Shown here piece by piece: positions 9,101 to 15,144 of a stretch of DNA of 35,055 nt. Below the pieces are notes generated by a model that was given only the letters and a program-made list of their open reading frames with translations, made no database searches and was not told the origin of the DNA. Numbering within the stretch: position 1 is the first letter of the stretch; each line of letters opens with the position of its first letter. The translations under genes and the position numbers were made by a program. The DNA is taken from NCBI RefSeq assembly GCF_003612125.1, contig NZ_RAWI01000053.1:1-35055 (forward strand), given 5' to 3'. The stretch is from Corallococcus praedator (GTDB lineage Bacteria > Myxococcota > Myxococcia > Myxococcales > Myxococcaceae).

Positions 9101-10433
9101 AGGTGCTGGAAGCCCCTTGAAGGGTGGAGCGGGTGAAGGTGGAGGAGCCGTTGCTGACGACGCCGTAGAGGCCGGCCTGGAGGGTGGTGGAATCGAAGGT
9201 GGCGGAGCCGCTCAGCACGCGCACGCCATAGGCGCCGGTGGCGGTGAGGGTGACCGGAGCCTCTGGGGTGCCCTGGGCGACGAGGGTGCCGTCGACAATC
9301 AGCTCGGTCTTGCCCTTGTCGATCCCCGAGCCAAGGCCATCCGTGGTGGCGAAGGTGAGCGAAGCGCCGGGTGCCAGGGTGAGGGTGACACCGGGGCGAA
9401 CGGTCAGGTCACCCGCCAGCGTGTTGGCACCGGAGAGCGTCTTGTTGGAGAAGAGGACGCCCTGAAGCGTGGGGCTGGGATGGCCCGCATGGGCGAAGGC
9501 CCCCAGGTCGCCACCATCCGAAGCGGCGAAACGTGCCGGAGAGTATTCGGTGAGGCGGAAGTCAGGCGCGCCGACGAAGAGCGGGTTGGCGGAGATGCTG
9601 CCAGGACCTGGAGTGACGGTCGCGGGGCTGTAGTCGTAGGTGCTGTGGCCCCAGACGTTGTTGTACTGGACCGTGCGCGTGGGGTTGAGGGCGTTGGCGA
9701 AGTAGACGCCATGGTAGGTGTTGGAGGTGATGATGTTGTCGGAGACGTTGACGGTCCCCGAGAAGATGTTGATGCGGAGGGCGCCGTGGAGGTTGCCCGT
9801 GAAGGTGTTGTGGACCAGTTGGGCCGAGGCGAACACGTCGAGGGCAAACTGGTTGGTGGCACCGCTGGCGTGCACCAGGCTGTCGCGCAGGGACGTGGTG
9901 CCGCCGTTGGCGACCAGCGCCTGAGCGCAGTTGCGCAGGGTGCCCGTCTCGAAGGACAGGGTGCCTGAACTCACGAGCAGACACTGGGTGGCGGCGCCCT
10001 GGATGGTGGAGGAGCGAAGGGTGGTCCAGCCGGCGCTGACCACGCCGAAGCGCCCGGCGTTGATCGTGGTGGAGTCGAAGAAGGCGGAGCCGGTGCCCAG
10101 GACGCGCACGCCGTAGGCGCCCGTGGCGGTGAGGGTGACGGGTGAGGTGCTGGAGCCCTGGACGCTCAGCGTGCCGTTGACGATCAGCTCGGTCCGGGAC
10201 GCATCCGCGCCCGAGCCCGAGCTATCACTCGCGGCGAAGGTGACCTGGACCCCGGGCTGGATCGTCAGCGTCCGGCCGGAAATGATGGTCACGTCCCCCG
10301 TGATCACCCAGGGGTTGCCCGCGCTCGTCCACGTCGTGTCGACGGAGAGCGGCCCGGACACGTTGGTGGCGCGTGCAGCGGAGGGAAGAAGCACAGCGAA
10401 GAGGAAGAGGATCAGGAGACGAACTGGCGACAA
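3114..10433 (-). CDS. Giant secreted beta-helix repeat protein with Ig-like domains, TSP3-like calcium-binding region and MYXO-CTERM-like tail
   Basis: This is a cell-surface or secreted protein of about 2,439 residues. Starting at TTG 10433, it has an N-terminal signal peptide (MSPVRLLILFLFAVLLPSA). Six tandem modules of 293-295 residues then run to about residue 1785, each with the right-handed parallel beta-helix pattern (LTVRPGVTLTLAPGASLTF, LIVDGT, VTLTATGAYGVRV, LVHNTLTGN). Five Ig-like (BIG2-type) domains of about 85 residues follow to about 2215. Next is an aspartate-rich thrombospondin type 3-like calcium-binding stretch (DSDDDG, DADTDGDG), then a short Cys-rich segment. The last 33 residues are Gly-Cys-Gly-Gly, a hydrophobic helix and a basic end (RRKGKR), as in MYXO-CTERM tails. 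An upstream in-frame GTG at 10499 would lengthen it by 22 residues. The TTG is preferred because AAAAGGA lies 7 bases before it and the signal peptide then starts cleanly. Adhesion or matrix function is inference. Confidence 0.88.
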   Translation of the reverse strand: MSPVRLLILFLFAVLLPSAARATNVSGPLSVDTTWTSAGNPWVITGDVTIISGRTLTIQPGVQVTFAASDSSGSGADASRTELIVNGTLSVQGSSTSPVTLTATGAYGVRVLGTGSAFFDSTTINAGRFGVVSAGWTTLRSSTIQGAATQCLLVSSGTLSFETGTLRNCAQALVANGGTTSLRDSLVHASGATNQFALDVFASAQLVHNTFTGNLHGALRINIFSGTVNVSDNIITSNTYHGVYFANALNPTRTVQYNNVWGHSTYDYSPATVTPGPGSISANPLFVGAPDFRLTEYSPARFAASDGGDLGAFAHAGHPSPTLQGVLFSNKTLSGANTLAGDLTVRPGVTLTLAPGASLTFATTDGLGSGIDKGKTELIVDGTLVAQGTPEAPVTLTATGAYGVRVLSGSATFDSTTLQAGLYGVVSNGSSTFTRSTLQGASSTCLIVTGGATSFSHGTLQNCAQALITSGGTTELRYSLVRTSGSSALSQYAIYLQGSARLVHNTLTGNPFGGVQLASFAGTAELSDNVIASNGLYGITAVGSTFPTRTVQYNDVWGHSTRDVSTNITLGPGGISANPLFVSASDFHPTENSPARLAASDGTDMGAFAYAGAPTPSLQGVLVSDRLLTGANTLAGDLTVRPGVTLTLAPGASLTFAATDGLRSGVDTAKVELIVDGTFAAQGTPEAPVTLTATGAYGVRVQGSATFDSATLNAGLYGVVSSGASVIERTTVQGASTECLRVTGGATHFSHGTLRNCTQALAATGGTTTLGYSLVHASGSSAGSKHAIALSASAALVHNTLTGNSFGAVQVASFAGTVEVYDNLVVSNGSQGISFANTTTPTRSVHHNDVWDHTTNYSTASTITPGPGSISANPLFVSASDFHPTENSPARLAASDGTDMGAFAYAGAPTPSLQGVLVSDRLLTGANTLAGDLTVRPGVTLTLAPGASLTFAATDGLRSGVDTAKVELIVDGTFAAQGTPEAPVTLTATGAYGVRVQGSATFDSATLNAGLYGVVSSGASVIERTTVQGASTECLRVTGGTTRFSQGTLRSCLQALVTTGGTTELHSSLVHASGAESGSRYAMVLGAPATLVHNTVTGNAYGGISIKSFTGTVDLHDNIVALNSRFGVFLENTNTPTRVFHHNNTWGHSISDFGSSDLGPGGISANPLLVSASDFHPTENSPARLAASDGTDMGAFAYAGAPTPSLQGVLFSDRLLTGANTLAGDLTVRPGVTLTLAPGASLTFAATDGLRSGVDRARVELIVDGTFAAQGTQDAPVTLTATGAYGVRVQGSATLDFTTLHAGLYGAASTGATTFRNSTLQGASTQCLLVTGGTTRFIQGTLQNCRQAIWTTSGTIELRYSLVRSSGAPGNGVYAMEVRGGGSAHVVHNTIVDNLYEALNVRDDAGSISIYDNIITSSGHRPFYSAITPPGAIHHNDVWSNGVVWAPSAPLGLGGISANPLFVSASDFRLTAYSPARLAASDGTDMGAFPYAGHPSPGLLGALVSDLTLTGANTLAGDLTVRPGVTLTLAPGASLTFAATDALGAGTDTKKIELFIDGHLEAQGTSASPVTLTATGARGVYVRGSATFDFATLNAGIVGVHSTGESTFHRTTIQGDTAQCLVVYGGTTTFSHGTLRNCAQALQSVFNTITRLEHSLVRANGLPAPTTYAIALGGQSSLLHNTITGNGMGVNVYPFNGDVTLSDNIITSNGEYGLVFSHPSGPNRSVIHNNVWGHGTANYLNVTPGPGSLSADPLFVGATDFSLQATSPCRNAASDGSDMGAFPYVRPLAAYVVVTPSAPSLVVQGTQAFTAMAYDASNHPLPDAAITWSAHGAAGTIDASGLFTASCTAGTHPGAVTATVDGQSASATVTLTPGPAAMVMLAPATTTLSVNDTQQFTANVRDGCDNPLPLAPVSWLVTDGGGDIGPDGVFTAGTVAGTFTQTITALSGALSATASVTVNPGPTQTVQVTPASTALRVRGAQRFTATATDSWGNTVPGTTAWSVGSTAVGSIDAEGLFTASGRAGAYPGAVTARFDAMSGSADVTLAPGDVTRIVVTPALAQLGPRNEQPFSAKGEDAEGNEVSIAPVWSVLRGAGSITPEGRFTATSVPGTYPASVLATAHGLAGSGSVVVAPGALHRVVISPQNPTVVIQGRITFSAKAYDAFDNELPLTATWEAVNGGGTLDASGVFTAGLHSGTFSNTVRVTADGQSASTSVTVSTDSDDDGMADEWELAHGFDPNSPGDASLDADDDALSNVAEFEAGSDPHDADTDDDGVLDGHELAPTEDSDGDGLPNVRDPDSDDDGLFDGTEMAVSSPHVGTDVSKEQFVADADPSTRTDPLNADTDGDGRKDGEEDANHDGRLDSSETDPNTPDTFCGAPSECGDGEVCQEGVCVDAPPVPDEVIGEGWGCGGSGTSASVMSLLLLSLLGLANPRRKGKR
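7314..7828 (-). repeat. Near-identical 515 bp segment, copy A
   Basis: This block matches 8199-8713 at an offset of 885 bases, with only three differences by eye. All three are third-codon-position and synonymous (two GAG/GAA and one GGC/GGT). The flanking parts of the same modules are clearly diverged, which points to recent gene conversion or unequal recombination limited to this block. Confidence 0.92.
8199..8713 (-). repeat. Near-identical 515 bp segment, copy B
   Basis: This is the partner of 7314-7828 within the giant beta-helix gene. The encoded residues are identical, including the ERTTVQGASTECLRVTGG and LIVDGTFAAQGT parts. Confidence 0.92.
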
Positions 10434-10439
10434 GGCCGG

Positions 10440-10446
10440 TCCTTTT
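10440..10446 (-). promoter_or_regulatory. Ribosome binding site deciding the TTG start of the giant beta-helix gene
   Basis: Read on the minus strand, AAAAGGA ends about 7 bases before TTG 10433. No comparable site precedes the longer GTG candidate at 10499. This supports initiation at TTG, directly in front of the signal peptide. Confidence 0.6.
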
Positions 10447-10677
10447 GCGCGCTCCCCCAGGCGGGAGAGTGACGAAGAGTCGATGCCGCAAGGTACCACG
10501 CCGCCTGTTCAATCGGAGCCAGTGCAGGGGCCACCCCAGCGGGCCGCGCGGGCAATTCCGAGTGGGCCAGGATGGCACGCCCCAAGCGGTACTGATGGCG
10601 GCCTGAGGACGGCCGCGACCTTGTCCTCTTGCTCCAGCAGGTTGTACGCCTCCATCCCGCCATCCCCCTCATGGGGT

Positions 10678-10697
10678 ATGGCCTCCTCGGAGGCCAT
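10678..10697. promoter_or_regulatory. Inverted repeat upstream of the OLD-S24 gene, possible operator or hairpin
   Basis: ATGGCCTCC and GGAGGCCAT are perfect 9-base complementary arms around a 2-base centre. The site lies 114-133 bases before the ATG of the OLD-S24 gene and about 245 bases before the start of the divergent beta-helix gene. With so short a loop it suits a dimeric repressor site or a cruciform better than a terminator, and no T-run follows. It does not match the LexA box known from Myxococcus. Its role is unproven. Confidence 0.4.
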
Positions 10698-10810
10698 GGG
10701 TAACCTCTGGCATTGCAGAGAAGGTCACGGGCAGACGTCGTCCGCACGGCCAAGCACCTGGAGCCCTCGCAAGGGAGCTCAGGCTCTCCGCAATACCAAA
10801 GGGCAACTCC

Positions 10811-13315
10811 ATGAGACTGGACCGGGTGGTCATCAAGAACTTCAAGTCCATCAAGATGATCGAACTGCGAATCCCCCAGAAGGATGAGCATCGACAGGGC
10901 TCTGCCGACTTCCTTTCCATTGTCGGGGAGAACAACGCAGGAAAATCATCCGTCCTCGAAGCCATCCGCTTCGCATGTACCGCCACGTCGAAATCAGCGC
11001 AGGTGCAGTTTCCGGGCAACGAACCAAGCAATGGTCCTATTGAGATTGAACTGGATTTCGACCAGTTCAATGAGAGCGACCGCGCTTCACCCGTTCTCCA
11101 GGAAAACATCTTCATGGAAGACGGGCGGGAAAAGTATCGACTCAAGCGGAGCTGGAGAACGGTTGGAACTGCCTCTGAGAACTCATCATACAACCCCAAC
11201 CGCCCACCCACGGATCATCTCACGGGGTGGACTGGCAAGAAGACCCTCAAAACCCTTCTTGAAGCAGACGAGCGATGGAAGCCCATCGCCGAACTCGTCG
11301 CCCAGGAGAATTCTACCCCTAGACCGCCAATTGGCGTGCTCATCAAGGCGGCGAGGCAGCTCAACTCACCCCTGCTTGAGACCCATCCGCAAGAACCGTG
11401 GGCAGCCCACCCGGGAAGCAGCGCATCGCATCTCGAAGCCATCCTGCCCAGCATCATCTACGTTCCAGCGCTTCGTGAAACCAGCGAAGAAGCAGACGTG
11501 GGCATGAAACAATCCTCGATTCGCAAAATCGTGAACTCCCTCTTTGAGCAGCAACTCGCAAGCCACGAGAGGGTCATCCGGTTCAGAGCCGCAGCAATAG
11601 AACTCCAGGATCTTTTCGCTACGGAGGGAAAACACCGGATCGTGACCTCCATCGAGGAGCAGATCACAGCGAAGTTCAAGGAACTCATCAACATTGGCGC
11701 TGAGCTCAAGTTCAGCGCTCCCGATGTGATGTCGGATCTCGCGAGCAGCACCGAGTTCAGGGTCCTGGATGGGGGCCTGTCCACGACACCGGACAATCAA
11801 GGCCACGGAGCACAACGCTCCATCGTGCTGGCGCTTCTCCAGATGTACGCCGAACAGCTCAGGAAAAGCACTGCACGTGAGCAGCACCCCATGTTGTTCC
11901 TGATCGAAGAGCCGGAAATCTATTTGCACCCTGCCATGTGCCGAAGGATGCGCGACACGCTGCTGAAAATCTCCCGAAGCGGCATCGGTCAGGTCATCTG
12001 CACAACGCACTCCCCGGTCTTCCTGGACCTCGCCGACCGTCACGACGGCATTGTCATCTTGAGGAAGAAGGCGGCGGCTCCGGTCGCCAAACAACGAACC
12101 CGTGACGTGTTCGACCAGACCGCCACCGACAAGGAGCAGCGGGCGCGGCTCCGAATGCTTCTGAGCTTCGATCCCGCCGTCAACGAAGCATTTTTCTCGG
12201 AACAGGTCTGCCTTGTCGAAGGAGACTGTGAAATCGCCGCAGTCGAAGCGGTCGCCAGACGGCTCGAAAAGGAAGGGAATATCAGCTGGTCCAAATACCT
12301 CATGGCCAGACGCACGGTCACCCTCATCAACTGCCGTGGCAAATGGACCATCCCTGCCTTCCAGAAGGTGCTCAGCGCTTTCGACATCAACTATCGCGTC
12401 ATCTACGACCTGGACGCGGGAGCCCAGGCCAACCAGGCCAACTCCCAGATCGAGAACCTCTTGTCGGAAAATGACAAGAGCCTGCCGCACGACCCGAACT
12501 TCGAGCAGTTCATCTTCGGCAAATCCTGGCGGAGCGACAAGCCCTGGCTCGCCACGAAGACCATCAATGAGGCTCCTCAACTCAATGCGCGACTCATCGA
12601 ATTCTTCGAATTCGCACTCGGGAAATCTGTCTCGGACCTGAAGCCGGACGCCGTGCCTCCAACCACTGAGAACACGACCGCTCCGCAAGTCCAAAGGCCC
12701 AGCCGTCGAAATCTCCGGGGAAAACTCAAGGAGTTCAAGGTTCCGTCCCAGGTCATCCAGTCTGCACAGCGCGTGGAACAACTGTTCCGCATCGCCGCAG
12801 GGCCGAATTTCGCGATACGTCCAGACTCCGATTCACCCTTTCAGCAACTGGAAGGGACGAAAATCGATGCATTCGCCATCGTCACGGGCTCATCCATGGC
12901 GGACACCCTGCACGACAACGACATCGTCGCGCTCAAGTTCCTCAACAAAGTCTTCCTGGAGTCTGTGCACTCGACCGACATCCCCTTCAATGCCGCGCTT
13001 CCAAGCCTCCTTGAGAATGATGGCATCTACGTGTTGGCTGCGAACGATTACATCGATCAAAAATCGTACACCATGAAACGCGTCAGGATTTCCACCCGCC
13101 CCGACGGGGCATGGCGCGGAGATATCTCCGCGGACAACCCGGACACGAACTGGGGCGACCGCGGTCATTTCGAGATCCGCAAGACGGATCGCATCCACTT
13201 CGCAGCACAAGTCATCGGAGTCGTTCGAAGAGACGAATTGGAAGGATTCTCCCCGGAGGCGATTGGGTTGACCACCATCCCAATGGAGCAAGAGCCCACC
13301 TTCGAGGAAGACTGA
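10811..13315 (+). CDS. OLD-family AAA ATPase-TOPRIM nuclease fused to a C-terminal LexA/S24-like peptidase domain
   Basis: The 834-residue protein has three parts. (1) An SMC/ABC-type ATPase, residues 1-415: Walker A GENNAGKSS 39-47, signature-like GHGAQRS 331-337, Walker B LFLIEEPE 362-369, switch His400. (2) A TOPRIM nuclease, about 463-620: Glu470 in VCLVEGDCE, and Asp533 and Asp535 in YDLDAG. (3) A C-terminal S24/S26 peptidase-like domain, about 655-834: Ser695 in VTGSSMADTL, Lys756 in YTMKRV, and an Ala663-Gly664 pair (FRIAAGP) that resembles the LexA cleavage site. OLD proteins cut DNA and act in anti-phage defence; LexA-type domains self-cleave when RecA filaments form. Putting both together in one chain is unusual. 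No helicase (GajB) lies next door. Base composition is lower in GC than its neighbours (one sampled line 31/60), suggesting transfer. Start: ATG 10811, after AAAGGG. A defence role is inference; the domain calls are strong for parts 1 and 2 and moderate to good for part 3. Confidence 0.88.
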   Translation: MRLDRVVIKNFKSIKMIELRIPQKDEHRQGSADFLSIVGENNAGKSSVLEAIRFACTATSKSAQVQFPGNEPSNGPIEIELDFDQFNESDRASPVLQENIFMEDGREKYRLKRSWRTVGTASENSSYNPNRPPTDHLTGWTGKKTLKTLLEADERWKPIAELVAQENSTPRPPIGVLIKAARQLNSPLLETHPQEPWAAHPGSSASHLEAILPSIIYVPALRETSEEADVGMKQSSIRKIVNSLFEQQLASHERVIRFRAAAIELQDLFATEGKHRIVTSIEEQITAKFKELINIGAELKFSAPDVMSDLASSTEFRVLDGGLSTTPDNQGHGAQRSIVLALLQMYAEQLRKSTAREQHPMLFLIEEPEIYLHPAMCRRMRDTLLKISRSGIGQVICTTHSPVFLDLADRHDGIVILRKKAAAPVAKQRTRDVFDQTATDKEQRARLRMLLSFDPAVNEAFFSEQVCLVEGDCEIAAVEAVARRLEKEGNISWSKYLMARRTVTLINCRGKWTIPAFQKVLSAFDINYRVIYDLDAGAQANQANSQIENLLSENDKSLPHDPNFEQFIFGKSWRSDKPWLATKTINEAPQLNARLIEFFEFALGKSVSDLKPDAVPPTTENTTAPQVQRPSRRNLRGKLKEFKVPSQVIQSAQRVEQLFRIAAGPNFAIRPDSDSPFQQLEGTKIDAFAIVTGSSMADTLHDNDIVALKFLNKVFLESVHSTDIPFNAALPSLLENDGIYVLAANDYIDQKSYTMKRVRISTRPDGAWRGDISADNPDTNWGDRGHFEIRKTDRIHFAAQVIGVVRRDELEGFSPEAIGLTTIPMEQEPTFEED

Positions 13316-13401
13316 GTTCGCATCATTCTTCCATTGGAGCGAAGGGCGCGAGGGCACGGCCCATCGAAGTCCGGGCAAAGCCCTCACCGGGGGCGCATGC
13401 C

Positions 13402-13436
13402 GGTTCGACACGCGAACCCCATTCCGCGCTGCGCGG
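13402..13436. other. Two adjacent small hairpins downstream of the OLD-S24 gene
   Basis: GGTTCG/CGAACC arms (13402-13407 and 13413-13418, 5-base loop) are followed by CCGCG/CGCGG arms (13424-13428 and 13432-13436, 3-base loop). They lie between the converging OLD-S24 and DUF962 genes. Neither is followed by a T-run in the plus direction, so an intrinsic terminator is not supported, but the pair may mark the 3' boundary of transcripts or of an inserted segment. Confidence 0.3.
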
Positions 13437-13461
13437 GCGAAAATTGAAACGACGCTCCGGA

Positions 13462-13836
13462 CTACCGGACCTCGGCCTGGGCCGAAGCCACCGGGACGGG
13501 AACCTGACGGCCCGCCCAGGCACGCTCCAGGTGCGGCGCGAGCTGGCCCACGGCCATCAACCCCGCCATGCGGAGGTCGGAGATGAACGACCAGAGCGGG
13601 TACTTGAAGCTCGCCGGACGGTTGTTCTCGATCTTGAAGTGGCTGAACCACGCGAAGCCGTAGGCGGCCACCAGCGCGGCGGGAATCAGCGCCCCCCGCC
13701 CGGTGACGGCGGCCGTCACGCCCAGGCACACGCCCAGGCTGGTCCCGGAGAAGTGCAGCCAGCGTGTCGACGGCAGCGAATGCTCGCGCAGGTAGAACGG
13801 CCAGAACTCGGCATAGGTCTGGATGCGGTCGGACAT
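13462..13836 (-). CDS. DUF962 / Mpo1-like membrane protein
   Basis: This small membrane protein of 124 residues belongs to the DUF962 family. Its yeast member Mpo1 is a dioxygenase acting on 2-hydroxy fatty acids. The characteristic features are an N-terminal YAEFWPFYLREHS segment, RWLHFSGTS and SHFKIENNRPASFKYPLWSF. Together these supply the conserved histidines (in REHS, WLHF and SHFK) and the NRP motif. Two hydrophobic helices lie at about 33-66. The bacterial function is not established. The gene converges with the OLD-S24 gene and is divergent from the next plus-strand gene. The ATG at 13836 gives the family-typical start MSDRIQTYAEF, although no strong ribosome site precedes it. Confidence 0.88.
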   Translation of the reverse strand: MSDRIQTYAEFWPFYLREHSLPSTRWLHFSGTSLGVCLGVTAAVTGRGALIPAALVAAYGFAWFSHFKIENNRPASFKYPLWSFISDLRMAGLMAVGQLAPHLERAWAGRQVPVPVASAQAEVR

Positions 13837-14090
13837 GAAGTGAAGTTGTGTCCAGACCCTGGCCTCCCGTCAACCCACACCGGCAATCAGGATGCCCGCA
13901 CCGACACCGGTCGGCCCTCGGGTCCCGGCAACCCGAGCGGACCCGTTGGCTGGAAGGCAGCCGGGCAGGCCTCGACGCAGCCCGTCGTTTTCGGCCGGCT
14001 CCAGAACAATCCGGTGTCGACAGCCCAAGGGGCCGGCTCCGGCTCGGAGCAGCGCGGGGTGCGCGTGTCGTGAAAGACTCGGGGCCGCGC
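13837..14090. other. Divergent intergenic region with two hairpin-forming repeats
   Basis: Between the DUF962 and winged-helix-like genes there are two perfect stem-loops: CCGAC/GTCGG (13901-13914, 4-base loop) and CTCGGGT/ACCCGAG (13917-13937, 7-base loop). They sit only two bases apart. No T-run, clear promoter or open frame with myxobacterial codon bias was seen. Confidence 0.4.
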
Positions 14091-15140
14091 ATGAACGACT
14101 GGACGCCCAAGCTGAACCCCACGGTGGACCTGCGGCGCCTTCCCCTGAACGCGGAGGAGGGCTTCGTGCTGTCGCGCCTGGACGGGCACACGCGGGCCCG
14201 GGACCTGCCCGCGCTCACGGGGCTGCCGCAGGAACGGCTCCAGGACATCCTCGCGCGGCTCGTGGCACAGGGCGCGCTGTTGCCGGGCGCGGACACCGTG
14301 GCGGCGCCCGTGAACACCGTGCGCCAGGAGCCTGCTCCCGAGCCTTCGCTGGACGTCCACGACACGGAGCCGCTTCCGGACGCGGAAGCCTCCGATGCCG
14401 GTGACGACGAAGCCGCGCCCGAGGAAGAAGTCCCCGAGGCCGTGCTGGGCAACTACCGCAAGCTCTTCGAGACGCGCCTGCACGCGCTGCCCGAGGACCA
14501 GCGGGTCGCGATGGCGCACGGTGCGGCGGACCCGGAGCTGTCCGCGCTGTGTTTCGACCCGGTGCCCGCCGTCATCAAGGCCGCCCTGGAGAACCCGCGC
14601 GTGGGCCTCGCGCACGCGCGCCTCATCGCCCGGCACCACCGCAACCCCGTGGGCCTGGAAGCGCTGGTGGCCCGAGCCGCCTTCGCGGCGGACACCGGCG
14701 TGCGCCGCTTCCTCGTGCGCAACCCGCAGCTTCCGGCGGCCCTCTTCCGCCGCATGTGGGCGCTGCGCCGGCTGATGGAACACCACAAGCTCACCGTGGA
14801 CCGCGACGTGCCGGAGTCCACCCGCCGCACCGCGCGCGAACTCTTGCGCCAGCGCTTCGCCACCGGCCCCTCCGAGGAGAAGGTGGAGCTCATCCTCAAC
14901 ACGGAGGGCCGCGCGCTGGGGGCGCTCGTGGGGATGCCGGTGGACGGCAAGACGGCGTCGCTGCTGTGCGGCCGCACGTACCGCTCACCGCTGCTCGTGC
15001 AGAACCTGGCGCGCTGGAGCGCCGCGCCGCCCGTGCTCATCGCGCACCTGCTCAAGCAGGAGCTGGTGCGCCGTCAGCCACAGCTCCGCGCGATGCTCGC
15101 GCGCCATCCCAACGCCCCCGCGGACGTGAAGCGCGCCTGA
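14091..15140 (+). CDS. Uncharacterised protein with N-terminal winged-helix-like and C-terminal helical repeat-like regions
   Basis: This gene of 349 residues was not assigned to a named family. Residues about 15-60 (VLSRLDGHTRARDLPALTG and following) look like a small winged-helix segment, as found in the N-terminal part of many myxobacterial regulatory proteins. An acidic, Pro/Glu-rich linker follows to about 118. Residues 120-349 are helical, with repeated short units such as ENPRVGLAHARLIARHHRNP, VRRFLVRNPQLP and LRAMLARHPNAP that suggest a HEAT-like or leucine-rich-variant array. There is no signal peptide or membrane segment. ATG 14091 is chosen because codon bias begins there; an in-frame GTG at 14070 is possible. 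Its role is unknown. Confidence 0.8.
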   Translation: MNDWTPKLNPTVDLRRLPLNAEEGFVLSRLDGHTRARDLPALTGLPQERLQDILARLVAQGALLPGADTVAAPVNTVRQEPAPEPSLDVHDTEPLPDAEASDAGDDEAAPEEEVPEAVLGNYRKLFETRLHALPEDQRVAMAHGAADPELSALCFDPVPAVIKAALENPRVGLAHARLIARHHRNPVGLEALVARAAFAADTGVRRFLVRNPQLPAALFRRMWALRRLMEHHKLTVDRDVPESTRRTARELLRQRFATGPSEEKVELILNTEGRALGALVGMPVDGKTASLLCGRTYRSPLLVQNLARWSAAPPVLIAHLLKQELVRRQPQLRAMLARHPNAPADVKRA

Positions 15141-15144
15141 CCCC

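Larger units (their letters stand above)
5090..10365 (-). repeat. Six tandem 879-885 bp coding repeats (beta-helix modules)
   Basis: The same short reference sequence, encoding the VTLTATGAYGV segment, recurs at plus-strand positions 5710, 6589, 7468, 8353, 9238 and 10123. The spacings are 879, 879, 885, 885 and 885 bases, all multiples of three, so the reading frame is kept. The modules differ mainly in the middle (the DNA coding for the VHNTLTGN to WGHST part) and are most alike in the shared LTVRPGVTLTLAPG block. The two units nearest the centre are almost identical. Confidence 0.95.
10434..10810. other. Divergent intergenic region between the beta-helix gene and the OLD-S24 gene
   Basis: This 377-base stretch must hold promoters for both flanking genes. 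No convincing pair of -35 and -10 boxes was found. It contains one strong inverted repeat (10678-10697). It also holds a short minus-strand stretch, about 10608-10664, that translates as MEAYNLLEQEDKVAAVLRP with G/C at nearly every third position. That stretch looks like the remains of a coding sequence before the frame turns to ordinary non-coding sequence and stops. No tRNA or mobile element is visible. Confidence 0.6.

Noticed and set aside
5090-10365. Regular repeats as a CRISPR array or IS array
   Set aside because: The units are 879-885 bases, in frame and coding; there are no short repeats with spacers, no cas genes and no transposase.
10811-13315. The OLD gene as GajA of a Gabija system
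   Set aside because: Gabija needs a UvrD-like helicase gene (GajB) next to it. The neighbours are the beta-helix and DUF962 genes, and the C-terminal S24-like domain is not part of GajA.
13395-13425. Fragment of a tRNA T-arm (GGTTCGA) as an integration site beside the OLD-S24 gene
   Set aside because: The arms pair as a 6-base hairpin with a 5-base loop, not as a 5-base stem with the 7-base T-loop, and no acceptor or anticodon part exists.
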